Source of the DNA: Candidatus Methanofastidiosia archaeon
GTDB lineage: Archaea > Methanobacteriota_B > Thermococci > Methanofastidiosales > NM3
DNA length: 6,709 nucleotides
Assembly: GCA_020854925.1 (NCBI GenBank)
Contig: JAHKLV010000125.1
Coordinates: forward strand, 1-6,709
Direction: 5' to 3'
Part shown: positions 1 through 5,673 of the stretch, one piece after another
Numbering within the stretch: position 1 is the stretch's first letter
How the letters are laid out: each line of letters opens with the position of its first letter
Notes under the pieces: generated by a model
Database searches by the model: none
Told to the model about the DNA's origin: nothing
Seen by the model: the letters and a program-made list of their open reading frames with translations, nothing else
Program-made: the position numbers and the translations under genes

Positions 1-1
1 C

Positions 2-157
2 AAGCTGGAAGCATACTACGACATCACTGCCCGCATCATCGGCGCCCGGCCGGGTGCCGTGCGGGAGCTCTATGCGTCGGTGCAGGACGATATCGACCGC
101 ATCATGCGCGCATACACCGCGGTATGCGAGGAGTATGATAACAATGAACATCATTGA
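2..157 (+). CDS. C-terminal end of an unidentified protein (partial)
   Basis: An open frame enters from the left edge and ends at a TGA at 155-157, leaving 51 residues. The fragment looks mostly helical and charged, with a stretch around residues 28-45 rich in Asp, Glu, Arg and Ile, and it ends in Glu-His-His. Its last 14 bases overlap the start of the ABC transporter ATPase gene, and the Shine-Dalgarno sequence of that gene lies inside it, so the two are almost certainly co-transcribed and translationally coupled. I do not recognise the family. A small helix-turn-helix regulator upstream of an ABC exporter is a common arrangement and a helical tail would fit, but this is inference from context only. 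The N-terminal part lies outside the window. Confidence 0.6.
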   Translation, partial: KLEAYYDITARIIGARPGAVRELYASVQDDIDRIMRAYTAVCEEYDNNEHH

Positions 158-1052
158 AACACACGAACTCACCAAGTACTATGTCCGTCCCGGACTCAAA
201 AAGCGGCAGACCATGGGCATCGAGCAGGTCTCCTTTGCCGTGCGACGAGGGGAGATTTTTGGCTTTCTCGGCCCTAACGGGGCGGGAAAGACCACCACCA
301 TGCGCATCCTCCTCGACCTCATCAGGCCGACGGGGGGGACGGCAAGCGTCCTTGGACTGGACGCCCAGAAAGACACCGTGGAAATACGCCGCCACGTCGG
401 TTACATCCCGGGGGAGATCCTTTTCTATGAAGGGATGACAGCGGGGGACCTTTTGCGCTACTACGAGCAGCTCATGGGCGCGCCCGCGACACGGAAGGGT
501 GAACTTGTCTCGCTCTTTGACATACCCTTGGACAGGCCGGTCAAGACGTTTTCAAAGGGCATGAAACAGAAGATAGCCATCGTGCAGGCATTCATGCACG
601 ACCCTGAGCTTGTCATCATGGACGAGCCGTCCTCCGGGCTTGACCCCCTCGTGCAGCAGCGATTCTACGACTTTCTCCTCAGGGAAAGGGCGTCCGGCAA
701 GACCATCTTCCTTTCCACCCATATCCTCGGCGAGGCCCAAAGGGTGTGCGACCGCGTAGCTATCATACGCAAGGGGCGCATCGCCGCCATCGAAGATGTC
801 GCCGAGCTGCGTGCAAAGAGCGGGAAGCGCATAACGGTCACCTTCGAAGGTCCGGTGGATGAAGCGGACATCATGACGCCAGAGGTGCGCGACGTGGCAC
901 CGCTGGAAGATGGCTACGTGCTCCACACAGGGTCGCGAGTCACCGAGACCCTCCGGCGCATCGCCGCGCTCCCCGTGGCTGATATCTCCATAGAGGAGAC
1001 CTCGCTCGAGGATATCTTCATGCACTATTACGATGGTGATGGCGATGTTTGA
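144..1052 (+). CDS. ABC transporter ATP-binding protein (ABC-2 exporter type)
   Basis: This 302-residue cytoplasmic ATPase should power export with the membrane protein encoded next. Visible motifs are Walker A GPNGAGKT at residues 43-50, signature FSKGMKQK at 136-143, Walker B LVIMDE at 156-161, D-loop SGLD at 164-167 and the switch His193 in STH. The Q-loop position carries Gly90 (YIPGE, 87-91) where many relatives have Gln. Residues after about 215 form the C-terminal extension typical of ABC-2 exporter ATPases. ATG 144 was chosen because GAGGAG at 128-133 lies 10 bases upstream; ATG 135 is in frame but only 1 base from that site, and earlier starts would lie deep inside the upstream gene. 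The gene overlaps the previous one by 14 bases and the permease by 8. The substrate cannot be told from the sequence. Confidence 0.93.
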   Translation: MNIIETHELTKYYVRPGLKKRQTMGIEQVSFAVRRGEIFGFLGPNGAGKTTTMRILLDLIRPTGGTASVLGLDAQKDTVEIRRHVGYIPGEILFYEGMTAGDLLRYYEQLMGAPATRKGELVSLFDIPLDRPVKTFSKGMKQKIAIVQAFMHDPELVIMDEPSSGLDPLVQQRFYDFLLRERASGKTIFLSTHILGEAQRVCDRVAIIRKGRIAAIEDVAELRAKSGKRITVTFEGPVDEADIMTPEVRDVAPLEDGYVLHTGSRVTETLRRIAALPVADISIEETSLEDIFMHYYDGDGDV

Positions 1053-1845
1053 GATTACGCGCCACGAGATACGCCAAAAGCGCAAAGGCATCGTCACCTT
1101 CTCGCTCTTCGTGTTCTTCTTCGGCATTATGATGGTGGCAGCCTTCGAAACGCTTGGCGCCGGCCTGGACATGGACGAGCTTTTCGAGTCCTATCCCGCC
1201 TTTGTCACCGAGCTCTTCGGCAAGTCCATCGTCTCGTTTGGCGACTTTGGCAGCTTCATCACCGTAGAGTACCTGCAATGGGTCTGGTACCTCATCGTGC
1301 CTGCCTACCTCGCCCTGTTCTGTGCAGGGTCTATAGCGGGCGAAGTTGAGCGAAAGACCGCCGATATCCTCCTCTCCTACCCCGTGTCACGCCAGAGGGT
1401 GGTGCTGGAAAAGTTCCTGGCAGCCGGTGCACCGGTGCTGCTCATCAACGGGATGGGGCTTGCCGCCATCCTCGTCGGGGCGGCGGCAGTTGATGTGGCC
1501 TTTGAGGCGCGATGGGCGGTCTATGCCTTCATGCAGGCGACGCCGTTCCTCCTCGTATGGGTGGGGGCCTTCACGCTTCTCTCGGTCCTTGTCTACAATG
1601 AAAAGACGGTATCCACCCTGTCCATAGGGGCGGTCTTTGGACTCTATGTGCTCGACGTGGTATCGCGGCTGGTAGAAGGCGTCTCCTTCCTTGGATACGT
1701 GAGCCCCATGCACTACTACGACCCCGGGCGCGCCATGGCGCTTAACATCGTTGCATGGGGCGGTTCGATCGTGCTCGTGGCTGCCGCGGTAGCGCTTGCT
1801 TTCGGTGCGGCCTATGTCTTCACACGTCGTGACATCAGCGGGTAG
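1045..1845 (+). CDS. ABC-2 type transporter membrane subunit
   Basis: This 266-residue integral membrane protein is the probable permease partner of the preceding ATPase. Six hydrophobic segments are visible at about residues 16-36, 80-99, 126-147, 160-183, 189-208 and 236-259. Between the second and third lies the charged stretch GEVERKTADILLSYPVSRQR (99-118), the cytoplasmic loop typical of ABC-2 permeases, which usually read ER-T-LLLSYPVSR there. ATG 1045 is preferred because GGTGAT at 1035-1040 is a good Shine-Dalgarno match 4 bases upstream; in-frame ATGs at 1033 and 1039 would add only four or two residues. The gene overlaps the ATPase by 8 bases and its stop codon lies inside the following terminator hairpin. 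With one permease gene, the working transporter is probably two ATPases plus two permeases. The substrate is unknown; drug, peptide or lipid export are all possible. Confidence 0.9.
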   Translation: MFEITRHEIRQKRKGIVTFSLFVFFFGIMMVAAFETLGAGLDMDELFESYPAFVTELFGKSIVSFGDFGSFITVEYLQWVWYLIVPAYLALFCAGSIAGEVERKTADILLSYPVSRQRVVLEKFLAAGAPVLLINGMGLAAILVGAAAVDVAFEARWAVYAFMQATPFLLVWVGAFTLLSVLVYNEKTVSTLSIGAVFGLYVLDVVSRLVEGVSFLGYVSPMHYYDPGRAMALNIVAWGGSIVLVAAAVALAFGAAYVFTRRDISG

Positions 1846-1872
1846 GGCGTCACCGCCCCCCGCTCTTTTTTT
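1837..1872 (+). terminator. Hairpin plus T-run terminator of the ABC operon
   Basis: AGCGGG (1837-1842) pairs with CCCGCT (1859-1864), and inside it GGGCG (1845-1849) pairs with CGCCC (1854-1858) around a TCAC loop. Only TA (1843-1844) bulges out, giving 11 GC-rich base pairs. One C and then seven T (1866-1872) follow at once. This is an intrinsic terminator by shape, and the T-run alone could end transcription in archaea. The permease stop codon (1843-1845) lies within the hairpin. Confidence 0.85.
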
Positions 1873-1890
1873 CGTTTCGGTCGCTGACGA

Positions 1891-1907
1891 GGAAAAAGTA
1901 ATAAATA
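1891..1907 (+). promoter_or_regulatory. Probable archaeal-type BRE/TATA promoter of the kor operon
   Basis: A purine-rich GGAAAAA (1891-1897) is followed by TAATAAATA (1899-1907), standing out from GC-rich surroundings just after the ABC operon terminator. This resembles an archaeal BRE plus TATA box. By the usual spacing of about 25 bases, transcription would start near 1928-1932, giving a leader of about 50 bases before korD. I could not find a well spaced bacterial -35/-10 pair here, although TAATAA or TAAATA could serve as a -10 box if the host is bacterial. Confidence 0.55.
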
Positions 1908-1915
1908 CGACCCCT

Positions 1916-1974
1916 GACGGTGTGGTAGCAACTACCCGGTCGTGTGAGGCATACTCGACACCAGACGGTATGGT
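1916..1974 (+). repeat. Two direct copies of GACGGTRTGGT in front of korD
   Basis: GACGGTGTGGT at 1916-1926 and GACGGTATGGT at 1964-1974 match at 10 of 11 positions, with starts 48 bases apart. The first copy lies between the TATA-like box and the predicted transcription start; the second covers the loop and part of the 3' arm of the leader hairpin. They may be paired regulator sites; no regulator is identifiable. Confidence 0.35.
1924..1936. promoter_or_regulatory. Short dyad near the predicted kor transcription start
   Basis: GGTAG (1924-1928) and CTACC (1932-1936) form a perfect inverted repeat around CAA. The dyad is centred on about 1930, where the TATA-like box predicts transcription to begin. 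A site here could be an operator blocking polymerase, or the 5' end of the mRNA could fold. Five-base arms are short and may occur by chance. Confidence 0.25.
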
Positions 1975-1976
1975 GT
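1958..1976 (+). promoter_or_regulatory. Leader hairpin enclosing the korD ribosome binding site
   Basis: ACACCA (1958-1963) can pair with TGGTGT (1971-1976) around a 7-base loop, and a G-T wobble (1957/1977) could extend the stem. The likely korD Shine-Dalgarno GGTG (1972-1975), 5 bases before the ATG at 1981, lies wholly in the 3' arm, so folding would hide it. This could tune translation of the first gene of the kor operon. The stem is only 6-7 pairs and no known riboswitch class is recognised. Confidence 0.35.
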
Positions 1977-1980
1977 TACC

Positions 1981-2187
1981 ATGATTCGTATCAATGAAGA
2001 CTATTGCAAAGGGTGCGGGTACTGTGTCCGTGCATGCCCGAAAAAGGCGCTGCACCTGTCGGCACAGCGAAACGCCAACGGGGTGACGCCCCCCGTGGCA
2101 GACGAGGAGGCGTGCACAAAATGCCGCCTCTGTGAGGTCACGTGCCCCGACTTTGCCATCACGATAGAGGAGGAGGATGAAGAATGA
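1981..2187 (+). CDS. korD: 2-oxoglutarate:ferredoxin oxidoreductase, delta (ferredoxin-like) subunit
   Basis: This 68-residue ferredoxin-like protein carries electrons between the catalytic subunits and external ferredoxin. Two complete CxxCxxCxxxCP motifs are present: Cys9, 12, 15 and 19, and Cys45, 48, 51 and 55, enough for two [4Fe-4S] clusters. The spacer between them (about 20-44) is longer than in minimal ferredoxins, as is common for delta subunits, and the C-terminus is very acidic. The start is ATG 1981 with GGTG 5 bases upstream, inside a potential hairpin. It is the first gene of the operon, after a TATA-like box about 75 bases upstream, and its stop overlaps the korA start in ATGA. 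The name rests on the gene order; the sequence alone would fit the delta subunit of related 2-oxoacid oxidoreductases. Confidence 0.9.
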   Translation: MIRINEDYCKGCGYCVRACPKKALHLSAQRNANGVTPPVADEEACTKCRLCEVTCPDFAITIEEEDEE

Positions 2188-3296
2188 ACGCACGCGAGGC
2201 CATAGGGGATACCGTGCAGTTCGTGCAGGGGGACAAGGCCTGCGTGTATGGCGCGCTCTTGGCCGGATGCCGCTTCTTTGCCGGATACCCCATCACCCCT
2301 GCCACGGAAATTGCAGAGGAGATGTCCCGCCTTCTGCCGCTTATCGGCGGGACAAGCATCCAGATGGAGGATGAGATCGGTTCCATATCGGCGGTTGTTG
2401 GCGCCGCATGGACCGGCGCCAAGGCCATGACCGCCACGTCAGGGCCAGGCTTTTCGCTCATGCAGGAGACCATCGGCTACGCGGTCATGACCGAGACGCC
2501 GTGTGTCATCGTCGATGTGCAGCGTGGTGGGCCTTCAACGGGACAGCCGACACGGGCTTCCCAGGGCGACGTCATGCAGGCCCGTTACGGTTCCCACGGC
2601 GACTACGAGCTCATCGTACTCAGCCCCTCGAGCGTACAGGAAGCCATGGAGCTTACCATCCGCGCGTTCAACCTGTCCGAGACGTATCGCGTGCCGGCCA
2701 TCCTTCTCACCGAGGAATCCATCGGACACATGCGTGAAAAGATTACCATCCCCGATACCGTTCCCTTGCAATCGCGGCCGGCAACGGAGGACGAAGCCGC
2801 GCCCCACGTGCCCCCCTTTTCGCCTTTTGGCAGGGGAAAAAAGGCCTTTGTCACCGGCCTCACGCACCAGGACAACGGCCATCCCTCCACCGACGACCAC
2901 GAGGTGCACGACCGGCTCGTGCGCCGCCTGTGTGCCAAGGTGTGTGAGAACATGGACGATATCTTCCAGGCCGACACCGTACGCATGGATGACGCCGACA
3001 CGGTCATCGTCTCCTACGGCATATCGGCGCGTCCGGGGCGGGCGGCGTCGGAGATGGCGGCACAGGCGGGACGAAAGGTCGGCGCCATTACGCTCAAGAC
3101 GCTCTGGCCCTTCAACTATGCATACTTTGCAGAGCTCGCCCAGCGGGTCGACCACATCGTGGTGGTGGAAATGAACTGCGGGATGCTCTACCACAGCATC
3201 AGGGAGGCGGCTGCGGGAAACGCGAACGTCACCCTCGTTTCCACCCTGGGCGGCAAGGTAGCAGACCCCACCGCCATTCTCGAGGTGATCAGATGA
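2184..3296 (+). CDS. korA: 2-oxoglutarate:ferredoxin oxidoreductase, alpha subunit
   Basis: The 370-residue alpha subunit of the cytoplasmic enzyme that interconverts 2-oxoglutarate plus CoA and succinyl-CoA plus CO2, with ferredoxin as electron carrier. The N-terminal half is a pyrimidine-binding TPP domain with the family motif GYPITPATEI (34-43), then SGPGFSLM (86-93) and QRGGPSTGQPTRASQGD (113-129), and MREKI at 183-187. A variable linker (about 195-250) leads to the transketolase-C-like domain with SYGISAR (277-283) and LKTLWPF (304-310). The length is normal for KorA. The start ATG 2184 has GGAGG (2172-2176) 7 bases upstream and overlaps the korD stop by 4 bases; the stop likewise overlaps korB. 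The substrate is inferred from the KorDABC organisation and KorA-like motifs; another 2-oxoacid such as 2-oxoisovalerate cannot be fully excluded. Confidence 0.9.
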   Translation: MNAREAIGDTVQFVQGDKACVYGALLAGCRFFAGYPITPATEIAEEMSRLLPLIGGTSIQMEDEIGSISAVVGAAWTGAKAMTATSGPGFSLMQETIGYAVMTETPCVIVDVQRGGPSTGQPTRASQGDVMQARYGSHGDYELIVLSPSSVQEAMELTIRAFNLSETYRVPAILLTEESIGHMREKITIPDTVPLQSRPATEDEAAPHVPPFSPFGRGKKAFVTGLTHQDNGHPSTDDHEVHDRLVRRLCAKVCENMDDIFQADTVRMDDADTVIVSYGISARPGRAASEMAAQAGRKVGAITLKTLWPFNYAYFAELAQRVDHIVVVEMNCGMLYHSIREAAAGNANVTLVSTLGGKVADPTAILEVIR

Positions 3297-4099
3297 AACA
3301 GGCATCAGAGCTCTACGAGACCTACCTGCGCACCGACATGCTCCCCACCATCCTCTGCTCTGGATGCGGGGCGGGCGTCGTGCTCAATGCCACCATCCGG
3401 GCCATTGACAGCCTCAAGATGGACTTGGACAACATGGTGTTTGTATCGGGCATCGGATGCTCGTCGCGCCTGGGCGCATACATCAACGCCGACTCGCTCC
3501 ATACCACCCACGGGCGCGCCATCGCGTATGCCACGGGGGTCAAGGCGGCAAATCCCGACCTCGAGGTGGTGGTCTTTACCGGTGACGGCGACTGTGTTGG
3601 CATCGGGGGCAACCACTTCATCCACGGCATCAGGCGCAATATCGGCATCAATGTCATCGCCATCAACAACTACAACTACGGCATGACCGGCGGCCAGACG
3701 TCGCCCAGTACACCCCAGGGTTCGGTGACCACCACCACCCAGTATGGCGCCTTTGAACACCCCTTTGACATCGCACAGCTTGCCAAGACCGCCGGGGCGG
3801 CCTATGTGGCGCGATGGACCACCTCGCACCCGCTCCAGCTGCAAAAGGCGATACGCAAGGGCTTTAGCAACAAGGGATTCTGCTTTATAGAGGTCCTTTC
3901 CCCGTGCCCCACCTCGTACTGGGGGCGCAACAAGGTGCGCAACCCGGAAGAGATGTACCAATGGTACAAGGACCACACCATCCCCATAGGCCGGGCGGAG
4001 GAGTATCCGGAAAAGATTCCCATCGGGGAACTGGTAAACGTGGAAAAGCGCGAATGGACCGAACAGTGGGCATCGCTCGTGCGGAAGGTGTCGCCATGA
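3293..4099 (+). CDS. korB: 2-oxoglutarate:ferredoxin oxidoreductase, beta subunit (TPP and Fe-S binding)
   Basis: The 268-residue beta subunit binds the pyrophosphate side of TPP and, in this family, a [4Fe-4S] cluster. The TPP/Mg motif is GDGDCVGIGGNH (97-108) continuing to NNYNYGMTGGQTSP (125-138). Cys22 and Cys25 (CSGC), Cys56 (GIGC) and Cys205 (SPCPT) sit where the cluster ligands are expected. ISxxGC-like text VSGIGCSSR (51-59) is typical of the family. The start ATG 3293 has GAGGTGATC (3282-3290) just upstream, an almost complete anti-Shine-Dalgarno complement, and overlaps the korA stop in ATGA. The stop overlaps korC in the same way, so A, B and C are translationally coupled. No key residue appears to be missing. 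Confidence 0.93.
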   Translation: MKQASELYETYLRTDMLPTILCSGCGAGVVLNATIRAIDSLKMDLDNMVFVSGIGCSSRLGAYINADSLHTTHGRAIAYATGVKAANPDLEVVVFTGDGDCVGIGGNHFIHGIRRNIGINVIAINNYNYGMTGGQTSPSTPQGSVTTTTQYGAFEHPFDIAQLAKTAGAAYVARWTTSHPLQLQKAIRKGFSNKGFCFIEVLSPCPTSYWGRNKVRNPEEMYQWYKDHTIPIGRAEEYPEKIPIGELVNVEKREWTEQWASLVRKVSP

Positions 4100-4635
4100 T
4101 GCATAAGATACGCATAGCGGGAAGTGGCGGGCAGGGCATCCTCATTGCCGGTGTCATCCTCGGGAAGGCCGCATCCGTCTACGACGGCCTCTGGGCCACC
4201 CAGACGCAGTCCTACGGGCCTGAGGCACGGGGCGGAGCGTCAAAGACGGACGTCATCATCTCCGATACGGAAATAAACTACCCTTTCATCGGAACGTGCG
4301 ACATCCTCGTGTGCCTCTCGCAGCTGGCATACACCAAGTATGCCGGCGGCATCGTCCCGGGGGGAACGCGTATCGTTGACCCCGACCTCGTGGTGCACCA
4401 TGCCGACGACTGCATACCTATCAACGCCTCCGCAACGGCCATCGAACTCGAGAACCCCCTCGTCGCCAACATGGTGATGCTTGGCGCCCTCTCGCGCCTC
4501 TATCCCGTGGTGTCGGGCAGAGCGCTCGAGGAGGCAATCTCCCATTCCGTGTCCAGGCGATTTGTGGACATCGATATCGAGGCGCTACACCGAGGCATGG
4601 CACTGGCCGAGTCGCTTGGCACCGGGGAGGTGTAA
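4096..4635 (+). CDS. korC: 2-oxoglutarate:ferredoxin oxidoreductase, gamma subunit
   Basis: The 179-residue gamma subunit (pyruvate ferredoxin/flavodoxin oxidoreductase family) completes the KorDABC complex. It opens with the family signature IRIAGSGGQGILIAG (5-19), followed by SYGPEARGGAS (39-49) and a C-terminal region with NPLVANMVMLGAL (120-132), all typical of KorC and of the gamma domain of related oxidoreductases, and has a normal length. The frame is open further upstream, but ATG 4096 is chosen because it gives the same 4-base ATGA overlap as the other junctions and has GGTG (4087-4090) 5 bases upstream. A second ATG follows at 4099. The next gene starts 2 bases after the stop, and its ribosome site lies in the last korC codons. 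Confidence 0.92.
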   Translation: MMHKIRIAGSGGQGILIAGVILGKAASVYDGLWATQTQSYGPEARGGASKTDVIISDTEINYPFIGTCDILVCLSQLAYTKYAGGIVPGGTRIVDPDLVVHHADDCIPINASATAIELENPLVANMVMLGALSRLYPVVSGRALEEAISHSVSRRFVDIDIEALHRGMALAESLGTGEV

Positions 4636-4637
4636 GG

Positions 4638-5087
4638 GTGGACGACGGTGCCTGCCGTGTTTACGCGGGACCCCAGGACGACTGCGGCGATGAGGACCTT
4701 GCCCGCGTGCTGAGGGGAAAGACCATCGCGGTGGTGGGACTCTCCTCCGACCCCGAAAAGATTTCCCATCGCGTTGCCGACTACCTCGTGCGCCACGGCT
4801 ATGATGTCATACCGGTCAATCCGTTCCATGAGACCATCATGGGGCGCCCGAGCTATCCTTCGGTGCGCCACATCCCCGTCCCCGTCGACATCGTCAACGT
4901 CTTTCGACGGCCGGAAGAGGTGGAGCCCGTGGTGGAGGACGCCATCTCCGCCGGTGCACAGTCCGTCTGGATGCAGCTGCAGGTGGTAAACGAGGCGGCG
5001 TACCGGCGGGCTCGCGAAGCGGGACTGTGCGCCGTCATGAATCGATGCATAAAAGTAGAGCACAGGCGCCTCATGGCGCCCGGTTGA
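4638..5087 (+). CDS. CoA-binding domain protein (YccU-like), probably last gene of the kor operon
   Basis: A 149-residue soluble protein made almost wholly of a Rossmann-like CoA-binding domain of the YccU / CoA_binding_2 type. Visible landmarks are the nucleotide-binding strand and turn IAVVGLSSDPEK (30-41), YDVIPVNP (55-62), the IMGRPSYPSV stretch (67-76), VDIVNVFRRPEEV (83-95), VWMQLQVVNEAA (110-121) and the C-terminal VMNRCIKVEH (133-142). About 20 acidic residues with two Cys precede the domain. Translation starts at GTG 4638, with GGAGGTG (4626-4632) 5 bases upstream. The fold is shared with the N-terminal domain of succinyl-CoA ligase alpha and acyl-CoA synthetases, but no catalytic domain is attached. 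Its place 2 bases behind korC suggests co-expression with a CoA-using enzyme; the actual role is unknown. Its stop directly abuts the xpt stop on the other strand. Confidence 0.85.
   Translation: MDDGACRVYAGPQDDCGDEDLARVLRGKTIAVVGLSSDPEKISHRVADYLVRHGYDVIPVNPFHETIMGRPSYPSVRHIPVPVDIVNVFRRPEEVEPVVEDAISAGAQSVWMQLQVVNEAAYRRAREAGLCAVMNRCIKVEHRRLMAPG
5065..5080. other. Perfect hairpin at the end of the kor operon, next to convergent stops
   Basis: GGCGCC (5065-5070) and GGCGCC (5075-5080) flank TCAT. As GGCGCC is its own complement, both strands can form a 6-bp all-GC stem with a 4-base loop. It lies within the last codons of the CoA-binding protein gene, 4 bases before its stop and 7 bases past the xpt stop. 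On the minus strand a TTTT follows some 11 bases after the stem, so it may help end the guaA-xpt transcript; on the plus strand no T-run follows. It could be chance, since the bases also encode protein. Confidence 0.4.
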
Positions 5088-5663
5088 TCATTCATCGAAC
5101 GTGATGCCATCCTCACCCATGTGCGTGATGCGCACGAGCGCGTGGACGGGCGCGTCAAGCCCTTCCTCGAATCGGCTCCTGCCGCCGAGGAAGGCCTTTT
5201 CTATGACGGTGCCCACACCCACGATGCGGGCGCCGGCACTCCGCACGATGTCACAAAGCGCGCACGTGGCATAGCCTTCTGAGATGAAATCATCGATGAG
5301 GAGCACGCGGTCGTCAGGGGAAAGGTAGTCCCGTTTTACCACTATCTCGGACTCCGTATCAGTGGGGGCCGAGCGCACCCGTGCGCGCAGGATGTCGCCC
5401 CCCATGGTGGAGGGCCGCGTCTTTCGGGCATAGATGACGGGTACGGAAAGCTTCATGCCCGTGGCAAGGGCGGGCGGTATGCCCGACACCTCTGCAGTAA
5501 GAATCTTCGTGGCCCCGGCATCGGCAAAGATACGTGCAAATTCGGCACCTATGGCCTCCATGAGCCCCGCGTCAATCTGGTGGTTGAGAAACGAGTTTAC
5601 GATAATGATCTTTTCCGAGAGCACGACGCCCTCGGAGAGGATCTTTTCCTTGAGGAGCTCCAT
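5088..5663 (-). CDS. xpt: Xanthine phosphoribosyltransferase
   Basis: A 191-residue cytoplasmic purine salvage enzyme transferring the PRPP phosphoribosyl group to xanthine to give XMP. It aligns along its length with bacterial Xpt as I recall that family: EGVVLSEKIIIVNSFLNHQI (11-30), the SGIPPA turn (60-65), IYARK (77-81), the PRPP loop RVLLIDDFISEGYA (119-132) and VIEKAF (153-158), whose Lys contacts the purine in Bacillus Xpt. Length is normal. The PRPP loop differs from the usual Xpt text (DDFLANGQA in Bacillus), so the exact purine preference is less certain; guanine or hypoxanthine use is possible. The start is ATG 5661-5663 (complement), with GGTG (5670-5673) 6 bases upstream right behind the guaA stop; a longer start would run into guaA. 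The gap to guaA is 10 bases, so the two form an operon. Confidence 0.85.
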   Translation of the reverse strand: MELLKEKILSEGVVLSEKIIIVNSFLNHQIDAGLMEAIGAEFARIFADAGATKILTAEVSGIPPALATGMKLSVPVIYARKTRPSTMGGDILRARVRSAPTDTESEIVVKRDYLSPDDRVLLIDDFISEGYATCALCDIVRSAGARIVGVGTVIEKAFLGGRSRFEEGLDAPVHALVRITHMGEDGITFDE

Positions 5664-5673
5664 GACAGGCACC

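Noticed and set aside
1916..1974. CRISPR-like or mobile-element repeat
   Set aside because: There are only two short 11-base copies, with no array, no terminal inverted repeats and no transposase or integrase nearby.
1916..1976. Known riboswitch upstream of kor
   Set aside because: The predicted leader is only about 50 bases and I recognise no conserved core of a known class; only a simple hairpin and a repeat can be supported.
1796..1984. Small plus-strand frame of 62 codons covering the ABC terminator and the kor promoter
   Set aside because: It starts inside the permease gene, runs through a terminator hairpin and a promoter-like box, and has no ribosome site; not a credible gene.
1387..2193. 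Long minus-strand open frame of 268 codons across the permease, the intergenic region and korD
   Set aside because: It is antisense to two well supported genes, its composition is low-complexity and charged without a recognisable motif, and GC-rich codon use makes such mirror frames common.
2535..3305. Minus-strand open frame of 256 codons opposite korA
   Set aside because: It is rich in His, Gly, Arg and Val in the pattern expected from reverse reading of korA codons, has no family motif, and korA is fully conserved on the other strand.
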